Source of the DNA: Cristatella mucedo
Taxonomy: Eukaryota; Bryozoa; Phylactolaemata; Cristatellidae
DNA: 64,000 nucleotides
Assembly: GCA_009760855.2 (NCBI GenBank)
Contig: WPIO01000151.1
Span: 696,001 to 760,000, forward strand
Direction: 5' to 3'
Shown piece after piece: positions 44,205 through 56,216 of the stretch (its first letter is position 1; the number at the start of each line of letters is the position of its first letter). The translations under genes were made by a program, and so were the position numbers. Under the pieces are notes generated by a model. The model was not told the origin of the DNA. It was given only the letters and a program-made list of their open reading frames with translations, and ran no database searches.

Positions 44205-45180
44205 AATAGATCAAACACAGATTCCATGAGTAACACACTTCAAAGGCACTTCAAAAGCTTCCCAGAAGATGGTCTGAGATCTCCCAATGAGATAAAACCG
44301 GCCTCTGGCATAGCCATGCAAATACCCAGGCGAGACAATATATGTTCAAGATGGACTAGGTGATCAATGTAATCAAACACTGCAGAGAGATCTAGCAGAA
44401 CTAGCAGCAGAGAAACTCCACCCTATTATACTCTTGCAACAGAAAACACTCCGTGGAGTTATTAGCTCTACGACTCCAATGGAACATGCATGTTTGCAGC
44501 TTTGACAGAGGAGTTCAGCTGGTCTTCCATTACTTGCTCCGGTGTCTTTAATAGGAACGACGATAGTAAAACGCATGCATGCTAAATCAAAAAGATTACG
44601 ACAGTGCTCGAGATTATTAGCAGTTTCTCTATTACAAGAAGTAGGAACCAGATTATTTATAAAAAAATAGCTTACACTACATGAACTGGGCATCTGTGGT
44701 GATGGTCGGTCAGCTGTAATTTAGGCTTTGAAGTGGTGAGCTGTTCGCCATGGCTCGTGCTGCTTGTGTAATCGTGCCTCCCTGTGGCTATGGAAGGGAC
44801 TGCTCTGCATTTACGACATGATCTGATAGCATAAGGTCACAGGGCACACTACCTGATTGCTGCCTTGCCCAGCTACCCTCGGCATACCAGCCTGTATGTG
44901 GGTGAAGCATCTACGACTTGATAGCCGTGCTTCGAGACACCAACCAGCTCTTTCCAGTATTCGGCACGCATCGGGGCAAGGACTAGCAAAATTACGTGCA
45001 ACGAGTGTTTCGAGGAAAATTTGAGGTCACATCGCCATCACAGCACGCTAGTAACAAGAACGGGACTGGGCGAAAGTTGCTAAACTTCTCCTGGCCTACA
45101 GTCAACTCACTAAGTACCGGCATAAGGCAAGCCTTTTTTAAGGCTGCAGGGACAAGACCTGAGACAAAGTACATACCTAT
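44205..45180 (-). mobile_element. LINE copy, antisense, LINE-B-like
   Basis: The minus strand encodes PAALKKACLMPVL and NFRPVPFL (44992-45174), the start of a reverse transcriptase, then LLDLSAVFDYIDHLVHLE (about 44330-44395), motif A. Frames are broken between them. Confidence 0.7.
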
Positions 45181-45259
45181 TATGTTAGCTATCAGGGCAG
45201 CAGCAAATATAGGGCCAAATCTCGAGACAAAAGTGGACAGCCGGGTCTAGACGGCTCTC

Positions 45260-45765
45260 AGCCTTCTTAATAATAACAATAATAATAATAATAACAATAC
45301 ATTTGTAATCCAATCTCTTTCTAAGCACTTTACGTTTGATGCAAAGGAAGCATGATCGAATAGTTAGTGGTAGCATGCTCAGTGACAACGAGCATAACAT
45401 GGTTAGAGGTGCCGTGCACAGAGTCAGCATGCAAATATGGTTAGTAGCAGCATGCATAGTGTCAGCACGCATATGCACACAAAGGACGAATCACATGGAT
45501 CCACTAAATACTGTGATAAATAGATTCTTAGACAGTCAGGTGAACTTTGAAATGAGGTCATCAATAGAGGCACACTAGAACATGGACATTATGATACTGC
45601 AATTAACTGAGGGTGAGTAATTCCATGGAGATGTTTCTTGGGGATGGGCTCTCCAGTCTTATCTCACGTGCTAAAAAAGCTAGAAAACGATTCGTTAGAT
45701 CACTATGAAGATCGCTAGGTAATGTGCTAACCTGGGAGCAAATGTTAAAATAATAGTTTGTCCAT
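45260..45765 (-). mobile_element. LINE-B fragment, antisense
   Basis: The minus strand ends in the family tail (AAAGTGCTTAGAAAGAGATT, with (ATT)n at 45260-45300). Towards 45765 it encodes QVSTLPSDLHSDLTNRFLAF, similar to the pre-RT region of the 40780-43800 copy. The middle is deleted. Confidence 0.65.
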
Positions 45766-46335
45766 CGTGAATGGCTCAGTTGCCACATCACACCATTTCT
45801 AGCCGACTTACGCTGGCTATCAGTCCAGCAGCTCATCGACTTCAACGTTCGGGCACTAACTTTTGGGTCCCGCCATTCTCTGACTCTGGCCTACCTATCA
45901 GACCCACCATTCGAGACACCCATCACCTGCTTTTCTGAATCGAATGGTTTAACTACACCTCGTATGTACCTCAAGTCCCTGAGACCGTTTCTTTAGTTCG
46001 TATGCTTCCAAAGCCTGGAACTCTCTCCCGATTTGCATCACGACATCTCCTGACTCGACGACATTTGAAATAAAGCTAAACACGCATCTATTTATCACAC
46101 CATTTAGTGGGTCCACGTGATTTGCCCTCTGCCTGGTTATTCGTACAGCATTTACATATTTTGAGTCTGTGCATGTCACCTCTAACCATGTTATGCTTGT
46201 TGACATTGAGCATGCTACCACTAACCATTCGTTCATGCTTCCTTTACTGCATACGTAAAGTGCCCAGAAAAAGATTAAGTTCTCTGAGGGTGCTATACAA
46301 ATGTATCACTACTATTGTTATTGTTAAGTAAAGAT
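45766..46335 (+). mobile_element. LINE-B copy, 3' end
   Basis: The terminal protein segment is readable in pieces (CHITPFLADLRWLSVQQL, ASKAWNSLPICITTSPDS). The 3' UTR and the tail AGAAAAAGATTAAGTTCTCT then GAGGGTGCTATACAAATG follow. It is head-to-head with the preceding antisense fragment. Confidence 0.75.
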
Positions 46336-46994
46336 GATGATGAAAAAGGTGTGACGAAAAGTCAGAAACATAGGTGGCAATCGTTTTACGGTTTGTGATC
46401 ACTGTTCCACAGATCCATAGGTGGGAATTCACTGGCACCTAAATGTTGACCCATGGCTGTATGTTGCACCACACAGCTTACTCCCACAACCAACTTACTC
46501 CCACATTTTCCAACTGATGGCTATCATATCTAAAGCCCGATCAAAGTCTTTAGCTGAGAAATGTCTGTACAGCATTGGAAACCAGCAGCCGTGCAGATGG
46601 CACATTGTCAACAGGTGATAAGCTCCTGGTTAATTGATGGGCAGGCATGTCCACATAGCTGCCCCTACCACACCTCACTACTGAAGCTGTGCTCTAATCT
46701 TCCCATGGACCTGGTAGCTTGGCGACAGCACTGCCGGTTTTGCTCAGACAGGGAGGTTTCAGCAAGGGAAGGGGAGGAAGCAGTGGGCGGGGCTGCACCA
46801 TACCCCTTTTGCCAAAAATAGCCCATTAGACCCCCCCCCTCCTCCACCTGGAGGCCCGATAGCCCTTTCCAGACGGCTTCCAAGGAGATGCTACCAGATA
46901 ACACACAGAGCAGTGGCTCTAGGGGCTTATTTCGAGTGGAACTAGACGGTCTCAAGATAGAATCCATCACGATGGCACACGCCTGGCACATTCA

Positions 46995-47470
46995 GCGTGC
47001 CCTTAAGACTCTATACCTATTGTGACCTTCTGAGACGCCTAGACTTGCTGCTGCCATATATAACTAAGACCAGAAAGATGTTCTTACCCTCAAATCTTGT
47101 CCTTTCATCCTTAAAAAAGGCTGCTGTTTGGCCGCATCTAGAATGTAGATTCACTCTAGATTACATTGTCAATTCCTGGACCAGAAGACCTTAAGGGATT
47201 TCCACACTCTCTCCCCCCATGTGTCGTTCCCATCAAAGAAACTAGAATGACTAGTGGCAGACTAGCTAAATTCTTAAACAAAATTCCAAGCTTAGAGAGT
47301 AAGTTTCCCTCACGTTTAAGAGCTGATCTCTCCATAGAGTTGGCACTTTTAGGTCCTTGGAGTCTCTTGCTCCGACTTAACCATCCGAAATACCTCATAA
47401 TCAGGCTTGCATCTTGCTACCATTGCTCCTCTGACCCACACCGTTTAGCTGTGTCTCCGTACCATAAGTT
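46995..47470 (+). mobile_element. LINE-B scrambled fragments
   Basis: The segment TAGACTTGCTGCTGCCATAT ... CTTAAAAAAGGCTGCTGT matches the N-terminal RT part of the 40780-43800 copy (LLLPYITN, FKKAVVRP). Later pieces match other parts out of register. Confidence 0.45.
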
Positions 47471-47529
47471 CCTTTGGTCCCAAAGACTATAATTCACAAC
47501 TGACTTATATCATAACAAATATGCAAGCT

Positions 47530-47995
47530 GTCACTCATAATGACAAGAATACATTTGTATAGCATCCTCAGAGACCTCAATCTCTTTTTGGGCACTTTAC
47601 ATATGCTGTAAAGGAGGTATGATCGAATGGTTAGTGGTATCATGGGCAATGTCAACATGCACAACATGGTTAGAGGCGACAAGCACAGAGCCAACATGTA
47701 AATACGATTAGTGGCATCATGCACAATGTTTGCAGGCATAAGCACACAAAAGAAAATCACAAGGTCCACTAAATGCTGTGACAAACTGGTGCGTTTTAGC
47801 TTCTTTTTAATGTCGTACAGTCAGGGGATGTCGTGACACCAGTCGTGAGTGAGTTCCAAGCTTTGGGAGCATACGAACTAACGGCACTGTCCTCAAAGGA
47901 TTTGAGGTTCGTACGATAGCTAAGCGATTCAAGCCAGAAAAAGTGAGTGGTACGGTGCCTAGCCTGGGGGATCTAGTTTTCTTAGGCTGCACCTT
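47530..47995 (-). mobile_element. LINE-B 3' end, antisense
   Basis: The minus strand shows the C-terminus (SYAPKAWNSLTTGVTTSPDC type) near 47820-47880, the 3' UTR with ACCACTAACCAT motifs and the tail AAAGTGCCCAAAAAGAGATT down to about 47540. Confidence 0.75.
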
Positions 47996-48089
47996 ATAAG
48001 GGTTTAATTATTATGTAAAGGATCGGTTTCCATAGAGGCCATCGATATCCTACTGCAAACAAAATGGAAAATGTCTTGACGATAAATAA

Positions 48090-48332
48090 TATAATTCATT
48101 TGTATAGCACCCTAAGAGAACTTAATTTATTTGCAGAGAATGCAAAGTGCCTAGAAAGAGATTCAGTTCTCTGAGGGTGCTATATCAAATGTATTATTAT
48201 TGTTATTTTTTAATCTATGCATGTGCTTAACAAGTGCCACGGGCCTCGAGCCCACGACCTCGGCCGGCCATCAAATACATTCACCTTGACCTTGTTAGAG
48301 GCGAGCACCTTAACCACTGGGCTAAACCAGTC
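48090..48332 (-). mobile_element. SINE-C copy interrupted by a LINE-B tail
   Basis: The SINE tail (48090-48128) and head (48212-48332, with GGGCTCGAGGCCCGTGGCAC) are separated by a plus-strand LINE-B tail, with TTAAT on both sides of the insert. A short extra segment also lies inside the head. Confidence 0.75.
48129..48211 (+). mobile_element. LINE-B tail nested in SINE-C
   Basis: TGCAAAGTGCCTAGAAAGAG, TTCTCTGAGGGTGCTATATC and an (ATT)n/(T)n end form a very short, strongly 5'-truncated family B insertion. Confidence 0.75.
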
Positions 48333-48434
48333 GCAGCTCTACTTCGTATGTTTCCAAAGCATGGAACTCACAGATGCTCGTAAGGATGCTCTCTCGCTTG
48401 AAGTCAATGGGACCTCGTGGAATGTCGACGACAC

Positions 48435-48540
48435 GTGTGTGTGTGTGTTTGTGTGAGCGTGCGTGCGTTCGTGTGTGTGTGTGAGTGTGTGTGTGTGTGC
48501 GCGTGAGTGTGTGTGTGTGCGTGAGTGTGTGCGTGTGTGC
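48435..48540. repeat. (GT)n with GAGT/GCGT interruptions
   Basis: GT-rich alternating sequence. Confidence 0.9.
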
Positions 48541-49524
48541 CTTAGAAGAACATGGAAACAGCAGCCTCGGGCCCAGAAACAGTCTTCTAAGAAGCTAGTC
48601 AGTGACTTTTCTCTAACAACGGTGGCTCATTTTTGAGCCAACAGTGAGTAAATCAAAACCGAGCATGCCAACCTAACATACAGCATGAATTACTGGGCTA
48701 CATGAGTTCACGAGAGTCTACTCTGTTCATAATACGTTTATCACATTATTCATGCAAGTTGATCATTGCAACCGGTAGGCCATATCGAACGTGAGAGCTT
48801 CATGTCACACTCTCAGTGTTCAAACCTTCGATCTGGCCGCCAGCTCAGCTCAAAGCAGCAGCCAGGAATGCTGATGCCAGTTTCGGCTTGCTACTAGGTC
48901 GGCTGCTTGCAGTGCACAGCATCACGTCTCCACAAAGCAGGTGCCCGCATTATTGCGGTCTTTTAGCTATCATAGGTGTGCACTACTTTGCGGATGAAAC
49001 GAGAGTGTGGAGAAGTGGCCCAAGCCACTGTTGACACTGGCCCCCACCCCACCCCCACCCATGGACTGATTGGTAAGATGGGTAGCAACAATGCAAAAGA
49101 GTCGCGCTTTTCTTTTTTACGTGTGCTGCCTCTGCACAGTGGAGGTGCAGGATCGGCTCGACCCAAAAAGACCTGGCCAAACTGAATGGCCGAACCGACT
49201 ACTGTGGATGGGGACGCCGATGCAGCAGCTGCCACCAACCAATCCCCGCTGGCTGCAGGCTCACACTGGCCAACAGGCTCAGCTTCCCTCGTCGGCAGCT
49301 GCATGAAGCATTAGCCTTCACGTAGAGAGCTGCAGCTGCTTGCGCTGCTCGTGAGCGAGCTCAGCTGAGCGATGGAATAAAACAGCCAATCGATCGAACG
49401 CAAAAGCTTGACCAATAAGGCATTAGCAGGTTGCATGCCCAGCAACAAAAGGACTGACTTTTCAAAGTAGAGGTACACAGCAGATCTCCCAGATAGAGCT
49501 GGCACAGTGACCCTAGTGTAACAC
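48541..49524. other. No gene recognised
   Basis: Short C-rich run (CCCCCACCCC) at 49041; no coherent frame. Confidence 0.4.
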
Positions 49525-49625
49525 TGATAATAATAACAATACAGTTGTATAGTACCCTCAGAGAACTTAATATCTTTCTAGGCACTCAACATACGCAGTA
49601 AAAGAAGCATGATCAAATGAGTGCA
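49525..49625 (-). mobile_element. LINE-B tail, antisense
   Basis: The plus strand reads AATAATAACAATACAGTTGT then ATAGTACCCTCAGAGAACTT, the reverse of the family B tail, followed by a short piece of 3' UTR. Confidence 0.65.
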
Positions 49626-49717
49626 AACTTTTGGAACTCATACTCCTTCGATAGAGGAAATGAGGGAGGCGTTTGCCTTTTTCAGCTGCTCTCCCTCTCC
49701 CAAAACGCCAGACTTTT

Positions 49718-49719
<2 letters not shown>

Positions 49720-49764
<45 letters not shown>

Positions 49765-49864
49765 ACCCTTTCTCACTCTCTTCCCCTTTTCTATCTCTGT
49801 CCGTTCATCTCCTTCCCTCTTTAAATTGACTCCATCCAAGCTCTCTGACATGTCTGTCTGTCTG

Positions 49865-49930
<66 letters not shown>
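49720..49930. repeat. (CT)n microsatellites
   Basis: Two CT runs (49720-49761 and 49863-49928) with a CT-rich stretch between them. Confidence 0.95.
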
Positions 49931-52018
49931 AGACAGCCTCGACAAGCACTGGCGTGCACGTCGGCATCGACTGAACTGGCAGTCAGGTGAGAAACACCTC
50001 TGGGCACTCGCCTGCCTGCTTCCTGTCTGCCAGTGAGAGGAGTGGCATTGGGCAGCAAAGAATCTTAGGGTATTTGGCAGATCCTTAAGCCCAACAATTA
50101 GTCCGTCCCTTTCTCCTCGGCGCCTAGAATATGAGGATAGGATGCGACTTCAGCGCGTGGCTCCTTTGGCCAGAGACAGCTAAACTCTAGCCGAACTACG
50201 AGAGGGGAGGCGGCTGGAAAACAAGGACAAAACACTTGACTCACGCCTCGACCGGGTCAGCTCACCGGCTGTCGTAAGGAGTATTAGTGATCCAAGGACG
50301 AAGCGTGGAGCCAGTGAGCGGAGCAGAAGGTTGTCGGCTGGCCAGTGGTAACGTACGTCGGTCGACGGTGGCCAGCATAGGTGGCAAGCGGCCACCGCTT
50401 CGATGTGAGTCTGCCGACGGTAGGCCAGGCAGTGTGAGCCTCGATGTCAAAGCGTGCTCGGCGCCCGTGCTCGCTTGCTAGTAAAGTCGGCGCGTTGGGC
50501 TGCCTCCTTCCAGCCACTGCTACATTGCCGACCAGCCCGGGCAGCTAGCGCCCGACGGCACGGCCGCCAGCGGCTGGACCACCTGCTCTGGTTTGACTGG
50601 AAGCCAGCATGGCTGCCTGCACCACACACTGGGTTGGGGGATGGTCTGCAGTCGTCGTGACGTGACAGAGCGAGCTTGAAAAATTGCCGGGCCGATGCAG
50701 CCTGAACAATGCGTCATTCATACTGATATCGCCTCTGCCTGCCCTCTTACACCACTCCAGCCGGGCTCAAGAGACAGTAATCCCCATACGGCCGGCCGGC
50801 CGTACAGCACCTCGACAGACACTACTTTAAACCGAGAGGAGGCGGACCGAGCTCACGGCATCCCACAACGCATCCCACTCTTTGAGCCACTTCCTACTGC
50901 TGCAAGCTCGACTCGATCCACGGCTACTTGCTCGTCCTCGATGACGGCCATTGAGGACTCAGCCGACGGCCATTGTCCTCAACCAGTAGCAGCTTCGGAT
51001 CACATCTCGGTGGGAGCGGGCCGGAGGAGGACGCAAGGTCCTCTGAGGTGACGCTGCTTCACCTGCCTGAGTCGAGTTGCGTTGCAGTAAGGCAACGTTC
51101 AAGTGGTGGCTGGCCTGCCTCCGTTGACTTGCCGTACCCACCTTGTGGTAGGTACTAGACAAGTCCAGACAAGTCCAGCTGCCGGCGGGCATTCATGGTT
51201 CACGTCGATGGTACCAACGAACTGCCATCTCAGCCCAGGGAGGCTGCCAGCTTCTTTCTTCCCCGGGTTAGTTGCCCAGGTTAATCAAGACAGCAAACCG
51301 GATGTTGGGAGAGGGGACGTTGAGTCAACGTTGAGTCAACAAGCAGATTGCGTCCACAAACTTTGAATCGGTGCTCGAGCGAGCTTAACACACTTGTGCA
51401 CATGCAGCAGGCAAAGGGGCTGCTGTGCGTGAAGAGTAGAAGAGCAGAGTCTGGACAGCTAAATCGATAGAGCACAGGAAGAGAGCCAGAGTTTGCCCGG
51501 CCTGCCTTGCTCCTTGCTTGCTGCTGCAAAGTTTTCATGATCTCAGCCTCCGGCCGTTCTGCACTTTAGCACACACTGCTGGTGCTGTTGGGACCCAGGG
51601 GTAGGTAAGGTGCTCTCTCTCTCTCTCTCTCTCTCCTTCAAAGATTCCGATCGGTCGTGGGCTCAGGCCCTGCGGCAGAGAGCAGAGCGCCCAGATCGAG
51701 ATCGAGTTGTCTCTCGGGGCGCTGTTCGAATGAATCGTCCTTTTTCCACACACGCACACACGGGCTCGAGTGCCGGAGCCAGTCGAGGAGGCAGCCTCGC
51801 AGCATCTCAGCATGCTCAGCTCAAGGCAGCGCTAATTGTGGCACACGGGATTCCGAGCGAAGAGCCTTCAGAAGGTTTTCAGCGACTGCCTGCTGTGCCG
51901 ATCGCTCCTCGTGCTCGCAGGGAAAGACCTCTCCTCCTCCCCCCCAGGAAAAAACCTTCCAGGGAAGCTCCCAGCGAGCCGCTCCTTGCTACGGGAGGCT
52001 CGAAAGGAATGCTGCGCG
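49931..52018. other. GC-richer low-copy region, no gene recognised
   Basis: Several medium frames overlap on both strands, but none shows a domain or a convincing exon. A promoter or first exon of the RhoGAP gene could lie here undetected. Confidence 0.35.
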
Positions 52019-52047
52019 CCCCCCCCCCCCCCCCCCCCCCCCCCCCC
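52019..52047. repeat. Poly-C tract, 29 C
   Basis: 29 consecutive cytosines. On the minus strand this is a G-quadruplex-prone run. Confidence 0.95.
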
Positions 52048-52868
52048 GCGCAGGTCATGTGCACCAGCTGCTGCCGGTGCCTGGGATTTATCTGTCGGCA
52101 TCTTGGCTGTGATGACAATGGCGACCACACGAATGAGCGCTGCTGTGGACCGAGGCCTCTGGTTGCTGCGCACCTTCGGTGCTCTACACCCGGAGCTGCT
52201 CCAGAGGGCTGCTCTCAGTCACATGTAATTGGGTGACTTTGGCGCAGTCCGTGTCCTGGACTCGCCTCACCTCGGCATGCTTTCAAGTGGGATTGCCAGT
52301 TCCATTACCAATAGCAATTTCCGCAAGAATCAATAGAAGCGCAGTCGCACGTAGCCCTCCTCCACTGCAGCAACGGCAGTAGAGGCTGCGACTAATTCTG
52401 CCACGACAGCTTGAGTGGCCCTGCTGGCTCCTGTCAAACATGATTGGATTCCAGTGGAATGGAGTATGGGGAAACCGCTGAAAATAAGGAAGCTCTAGAT
52501 TGAGCGGAGAAACCTCTGAATGACCGAGATGCGTTTGGCTAACCTAGCCGATGAGACTCGCACGACTGGCAAGGCTGCCTTTTGGCCACTGCCACTCGGT
52601 CTCCTGGAGCAGCGCGGTGCACAGGCGGCAGCCGCGTTACACCAACAGCACAGCAGCAACATGGCAACATGAGCCTCCCAGCGAACCTCCAGGAGAACGA
52701 ATTGTGCCCAGGGCACTGCGAATAGCAATCAATTCGGCTGTGCAGCTGCAGCTCCTGGGTCACACAAATTGCCCACACTTCACTCCTAGTTGGATCTGCA
52801 TGGGGGGGGGGTTACTGTCCATCGATTTCAAAGTCAACTCTTGCTTTGAAATCACAACCATCTGCCCG
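52048..52868. other. No gene recognised
   Basis: Unique-looking sequence with a ten-G run at 52803. Confidence 0.4.
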
Positions 52869-53000
52869 GGTTTGGCTCTGGGGTAAGTAAGGTGCTCTTG
52901 CCTTCAACGACCAAGGTCGTGGGCTCGAACCCTGCAGTATATGCAAAGTGACTGGATAGAGATTAAGTTCTCCCTACGGGCGCTACACAAATGAGCTACG
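52869..53000 (+). mobile_element. SINE-C copy, sense
   Basis: The head has GTAAGTAAGGTGCTCTTGCC and GGTCGTGGGCTCGAACCC, which is a good B box. The tail is AGAGATTAAGTTCTCCCTAC then GGGCGCTACACAAATGAG. Confidence 0.75.
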
Positions 53001-53737
53001 TATGGATTTTTTCACGAACTGGTTCTACCCGAGCTAGCTATTTCCTGTGCACTCTTCCTTAGGGGGATCACAGATCTGCATCTGCAAAACGTCTCAACTG
53101 ATCGCATACCCACCATTCCGTCGATGCTAGATCCTTCTGCCTATCGGGTTCCAAGCATGAGACCTTAGCTGATCCCTTCAACCGAGGCCACCGTGGGTGC
53201 CCTCCCCCCCCCTTATTCCCTCTCCAGGCATCGCTTCACCACCCCCGCCCCAGCTCCCGCCAGGCATCAGAAGCTCCTCTCACCCCAAAGAGCTCCTCTT
53301 CTGCTCTCTCCGGCATCTTGCCTTGCTCACCCAGCGCTGAATTTCTGGAGCTCCTATCGAGAGCCCAAGTGAACTGCTCGAGTGCGAGAGCTGGAGCTCT
53401 GGCCGCTGTGGCATTCACGAGGCTGCTGCTGCTGCTGGAATGCCCGGCAAACAGTTAAACACGTCTCTCCCCAAATCCCAAGCCAAGCTTACAGATCTTG
53501 CCCCCTCTACCTCCGTCCCCGCTACCGCTCCGTGTCAATGAGTAATCCTCTCTCATGGCAGCGGTACCAGATTAAGACAAATGCCGCAAAGGCAGAGGAA
53601 AGAAGACAAATCCGCCTGGCAGGGAAGAGAAGCAGACGACGCGAATGCCCGCCGGGCAAAGCATCGGTGGCGGCAGCAGAGGCTCGACAGCAGACGACGC
53701 CTCGACTCTTCCCGTCGGCCGGCGCGCAACCACTCAC

Positions 53738-53842
53738 CTCTGTCACCGTCAACGTGCTTTCCGTGGTCTCGTCCTCGCCCTCCTCCTCCTCCTCCTCCAC
53801 CGACGACGACGACAAGTCGGCCGAGGCGGTGGCAAGCAAGTC
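53738..53842 (-). CDS. Candidate acidic exon of an unknown minus-strand gene
   Basis: These 105 nt run between an acceptor-like GTCGGCTGTAG and a strong donor (ACAGAG then GTGAGT), phase 0 at both ends. They encode 35 residues with a run of six glutamates (SSSSVEEEEEEGEDETTEST). I do not recognise it. It could be an upstream exon of the RhoGAP gene, an exon of another gene, or a chance open stretch. Confidence 0.3.
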
Positions 53843-55209
53843 CTACAGCCGACCAGCCACCACCAAATTACAAGGCGTGCAGGGTACCAGGCGAACTGCT
53901 GGCATGCTACATCAGCCACATTATGACTGCCTAGATTTTATTCCCTGTCCTAAATTCTGGAGCCACTTATGTCATAATCTATGGTCAGACACATATAAGC
54001 CCAAGTCATATACCTGTCAGTCAGCTGTGCCCGAGGCTTTTCGCCAGGCAGTCGGTTGTGAGTTGGGCGTCGCATGGGTGGCGCTGAGCACTCGCAACCC
54101 TCTGCAACTGACGATAGACACTTCTATGCTACTTGCGCACAGGCTAAGGTGAAGGACACTATTTTCTCTCCTGCTGTGTTTTGCTACCGCGAGCGGTATT
54201 CCTGCGGGTGTATGCAGGCAGTCTCTGCGACTTGCTGCAGGTAGCCGTGCTTCGTGGCACCAGCTACGCCGGTATTTTGTCATGTATCGGCGAGGACTAG
54301 CACATCAGCTAGGGGCACAGTCTTTGCAGAAAAGGAACTGCTAGTGCAGACTCCGCAGCAGCAGTGGCCGCCCACCAGGCAGCCACCTGATGGATGATCC
54401 GATGTGCCATAAACGGGAATAGGCAAACAAGGCTGACGGGGTTAAATAGCGCTGTACACCACCATCAGGATACCGTAGCACAAAAGGAAGGAAGAATGAA
54501 AAAAAGCACTTGGAAGCACAGAAGGCCAGAAGGAAAAAAGAACGTGATGTGGTCCATCCCTGGAAGTCGGAATCCGAGACCCCTAAAACCATTGGCGATA
54601 GTCAAGGCTGAAGGAAGGTGCTTTTGGGCAAATGCTCCCTCCCACAGCACAATTAAAGGGGCATGCACAGCGGTTTGCCACCTGACACACCCTTCCAGCT
54701 TTCCTGTGATTGGCTGTCTTTTCAAGGTCAAGGCTTATCCTCATACCAAAACCCTGACTGCAGTGATGGCACTGGTCATATGTACTCCTCCATTTTTACC
54801 GACAAACGTTGTATAAAAGTCCCACCCCAACACCACCGAAAGAGTGCAGTGTGGTTTTACTTTTGCATTTACTACTTTATAAAATTTCTTCTGTAATATT
54901 CAGGCTGCTCTAGTGGTGAGCCTACATCCATTGCTTAGCAGTCTTAAAAATTGGTGCTGCAAGAAAGAGAAAGAGTTCACTTCGAAAGTCAGCAGTGGTC
55001 AGCAGTGGGGAGGGGCCGAACAAGAACTAGTCGGGCCGAAATATTCGGAGCGCTGCCATTCTTCAGAAGACAGCCCGAGTGCCCCCTGACCGGCTGGTCA
55101 GGTGCCGACCCAGCCAGCACGCTCTAGGCTAGATGCCAGCAGCCAGTACGACTTTTAACCCAGCCAAAGGCAGTCAAATTACATTCCATGCAAGTCAAGA
55201 ATGATCGTC
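53843..55209. other. No gene recognised
   Basis: Nothing beyond short frames. Confidence 0.4.
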
Positions 55210-55342
55210 GGGGGGGGGGGGGGGAGGGAGGGAGGGAGGGAGGGAGGGAGGAAGGGAGGGAGGGGGGGGGGGGAGGGAGGGAGGGAGAGGGAGGGAGGGA
55301 GGGAGGGAGGGAGGGAGGGAGGGAGGGAGGGAGGGAGGGAGG
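55210..55342. repeat. (GGGA)n purine tract
   Basis: G-runs and GGGA repeats form 130 bases of pure purine, with only GGAA-type variants. Confidence 0.95.
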
Positions 55343-55595
55343 AAGGCCACGTCTGGTAATTGTCACCCAGGCCTAGATCCATCGCCAATGCCACCGTGGC
55401 ATTGGGCCTTGGCTTTCAGTAGACTGACAGGACTGTCCGGCAAGTCAGGATCAGAACGACGATCAGTGAGAGCTGCCGAAACCAGCAGGCCAGACCATGG
55501 CCGTGAAGGTGAAGAGGAGGCAGGGAGCAGACAGACAGCCAGCCAGCTGCTTGCCTGCGCGGCCTTGAGCGCCTGTAGCTGTTCATGCCGCCATC

Positions 55596-55634
55596 TGGCA
55601 ATAGCAGCAGCAGCAGCTGCTGCTGCTATTGCCA
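55596..55634. repeat. CAG/CTG hairpin, 18-bp arms, 3-nt loop
   Basis: TGGCAATAGCAGCAGCAG pairs exactly with CTGCTGCTGCTATTGCCA across CAG. A CA microsatellite follows 48 bases later. Confidence 0.9.
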
Positions 55635-55677
55635 TGGTCCCATTTGGTGGAGCCTGTGGGGCGGGCCATGGGAGTTG

Positions 55678-55777
<100 letters not shown>

Positions 55778-55802
55778 ACGCACGCACACATACACTGTAC
55801 AT

Positions 55803-55890
55803 ACCCGGGATTAAATCAAGGAAGAGCCTGGACCCTGACTATGCTGTGACCGATCCATCACATCCAATTGTAGGGATTGGGCTGTATACC
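55803..55890 (+). repeat. Dispersed repeat E, copy 1
   Basis: GGGATTAAATCAAGGAAGAG, CCTGGACCCTGACTATGCTG and CCGATCCATCACATCCAATT align in order with 56703-56790 at roughly three quarters identity by eye. Confidence 0.55.
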
Positions 55891-56129
55891 TTGCTGCTAG
55901 GCATGCCCTCTTCGACATCAGCCCAATGGGGGGGGCAGTGCCTGCTGGGCAGCCCACGGCTTCTTTTATTGTAAACATCTGGCACAGCATACTGTCTCGG
56001 CACACCTATCTTATCTTGGGTTTACCCCTGAGGCCAGTTTTCCGGATCGTCACCCAGATGCAGTCAAAGAGTTTCTTTATAGCATCTACTGTAAGTGGGA
56101 ATGGATCAGTCATAAAATATAAATATAAC

Positions 56130-56216
56130 TATAATTCATTTGTATAGCACCCTAAGAGTAACCTCTATTCAGGCACTTCATATATACCACAGGGTTCGAG
56201 CCCAAGACCTCGGTCG
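56130..56216 (-). mobile_element. SINE-C copy, 5'-truncated
   Basis: The minus strand has GGGTTCGAACCC-like CTTGGGCTCGAACCCTGTGG and a tail with one deletion (AGAGGTTACTCTTAGGGTGC). The first half of the tRNA head is missing. Confidence 0.65.

Noticed and set aside
49567-50058. Arg/Glu repeat protein on the minus strand
   Set aside because: Translation of the CT/GA microsatellites.
51610-52236. 208-codon plus frame with a proline run
   Set aside because: The proline run is the poly-C tract, and overlapping frames in all phases are equally long. No motif or splice evidence.
53382-54152. 256-codon plus frame
   Set aside because: Serine/aspartate stretch is the antisense of a possible minus exon, and the rest is unlike any family.
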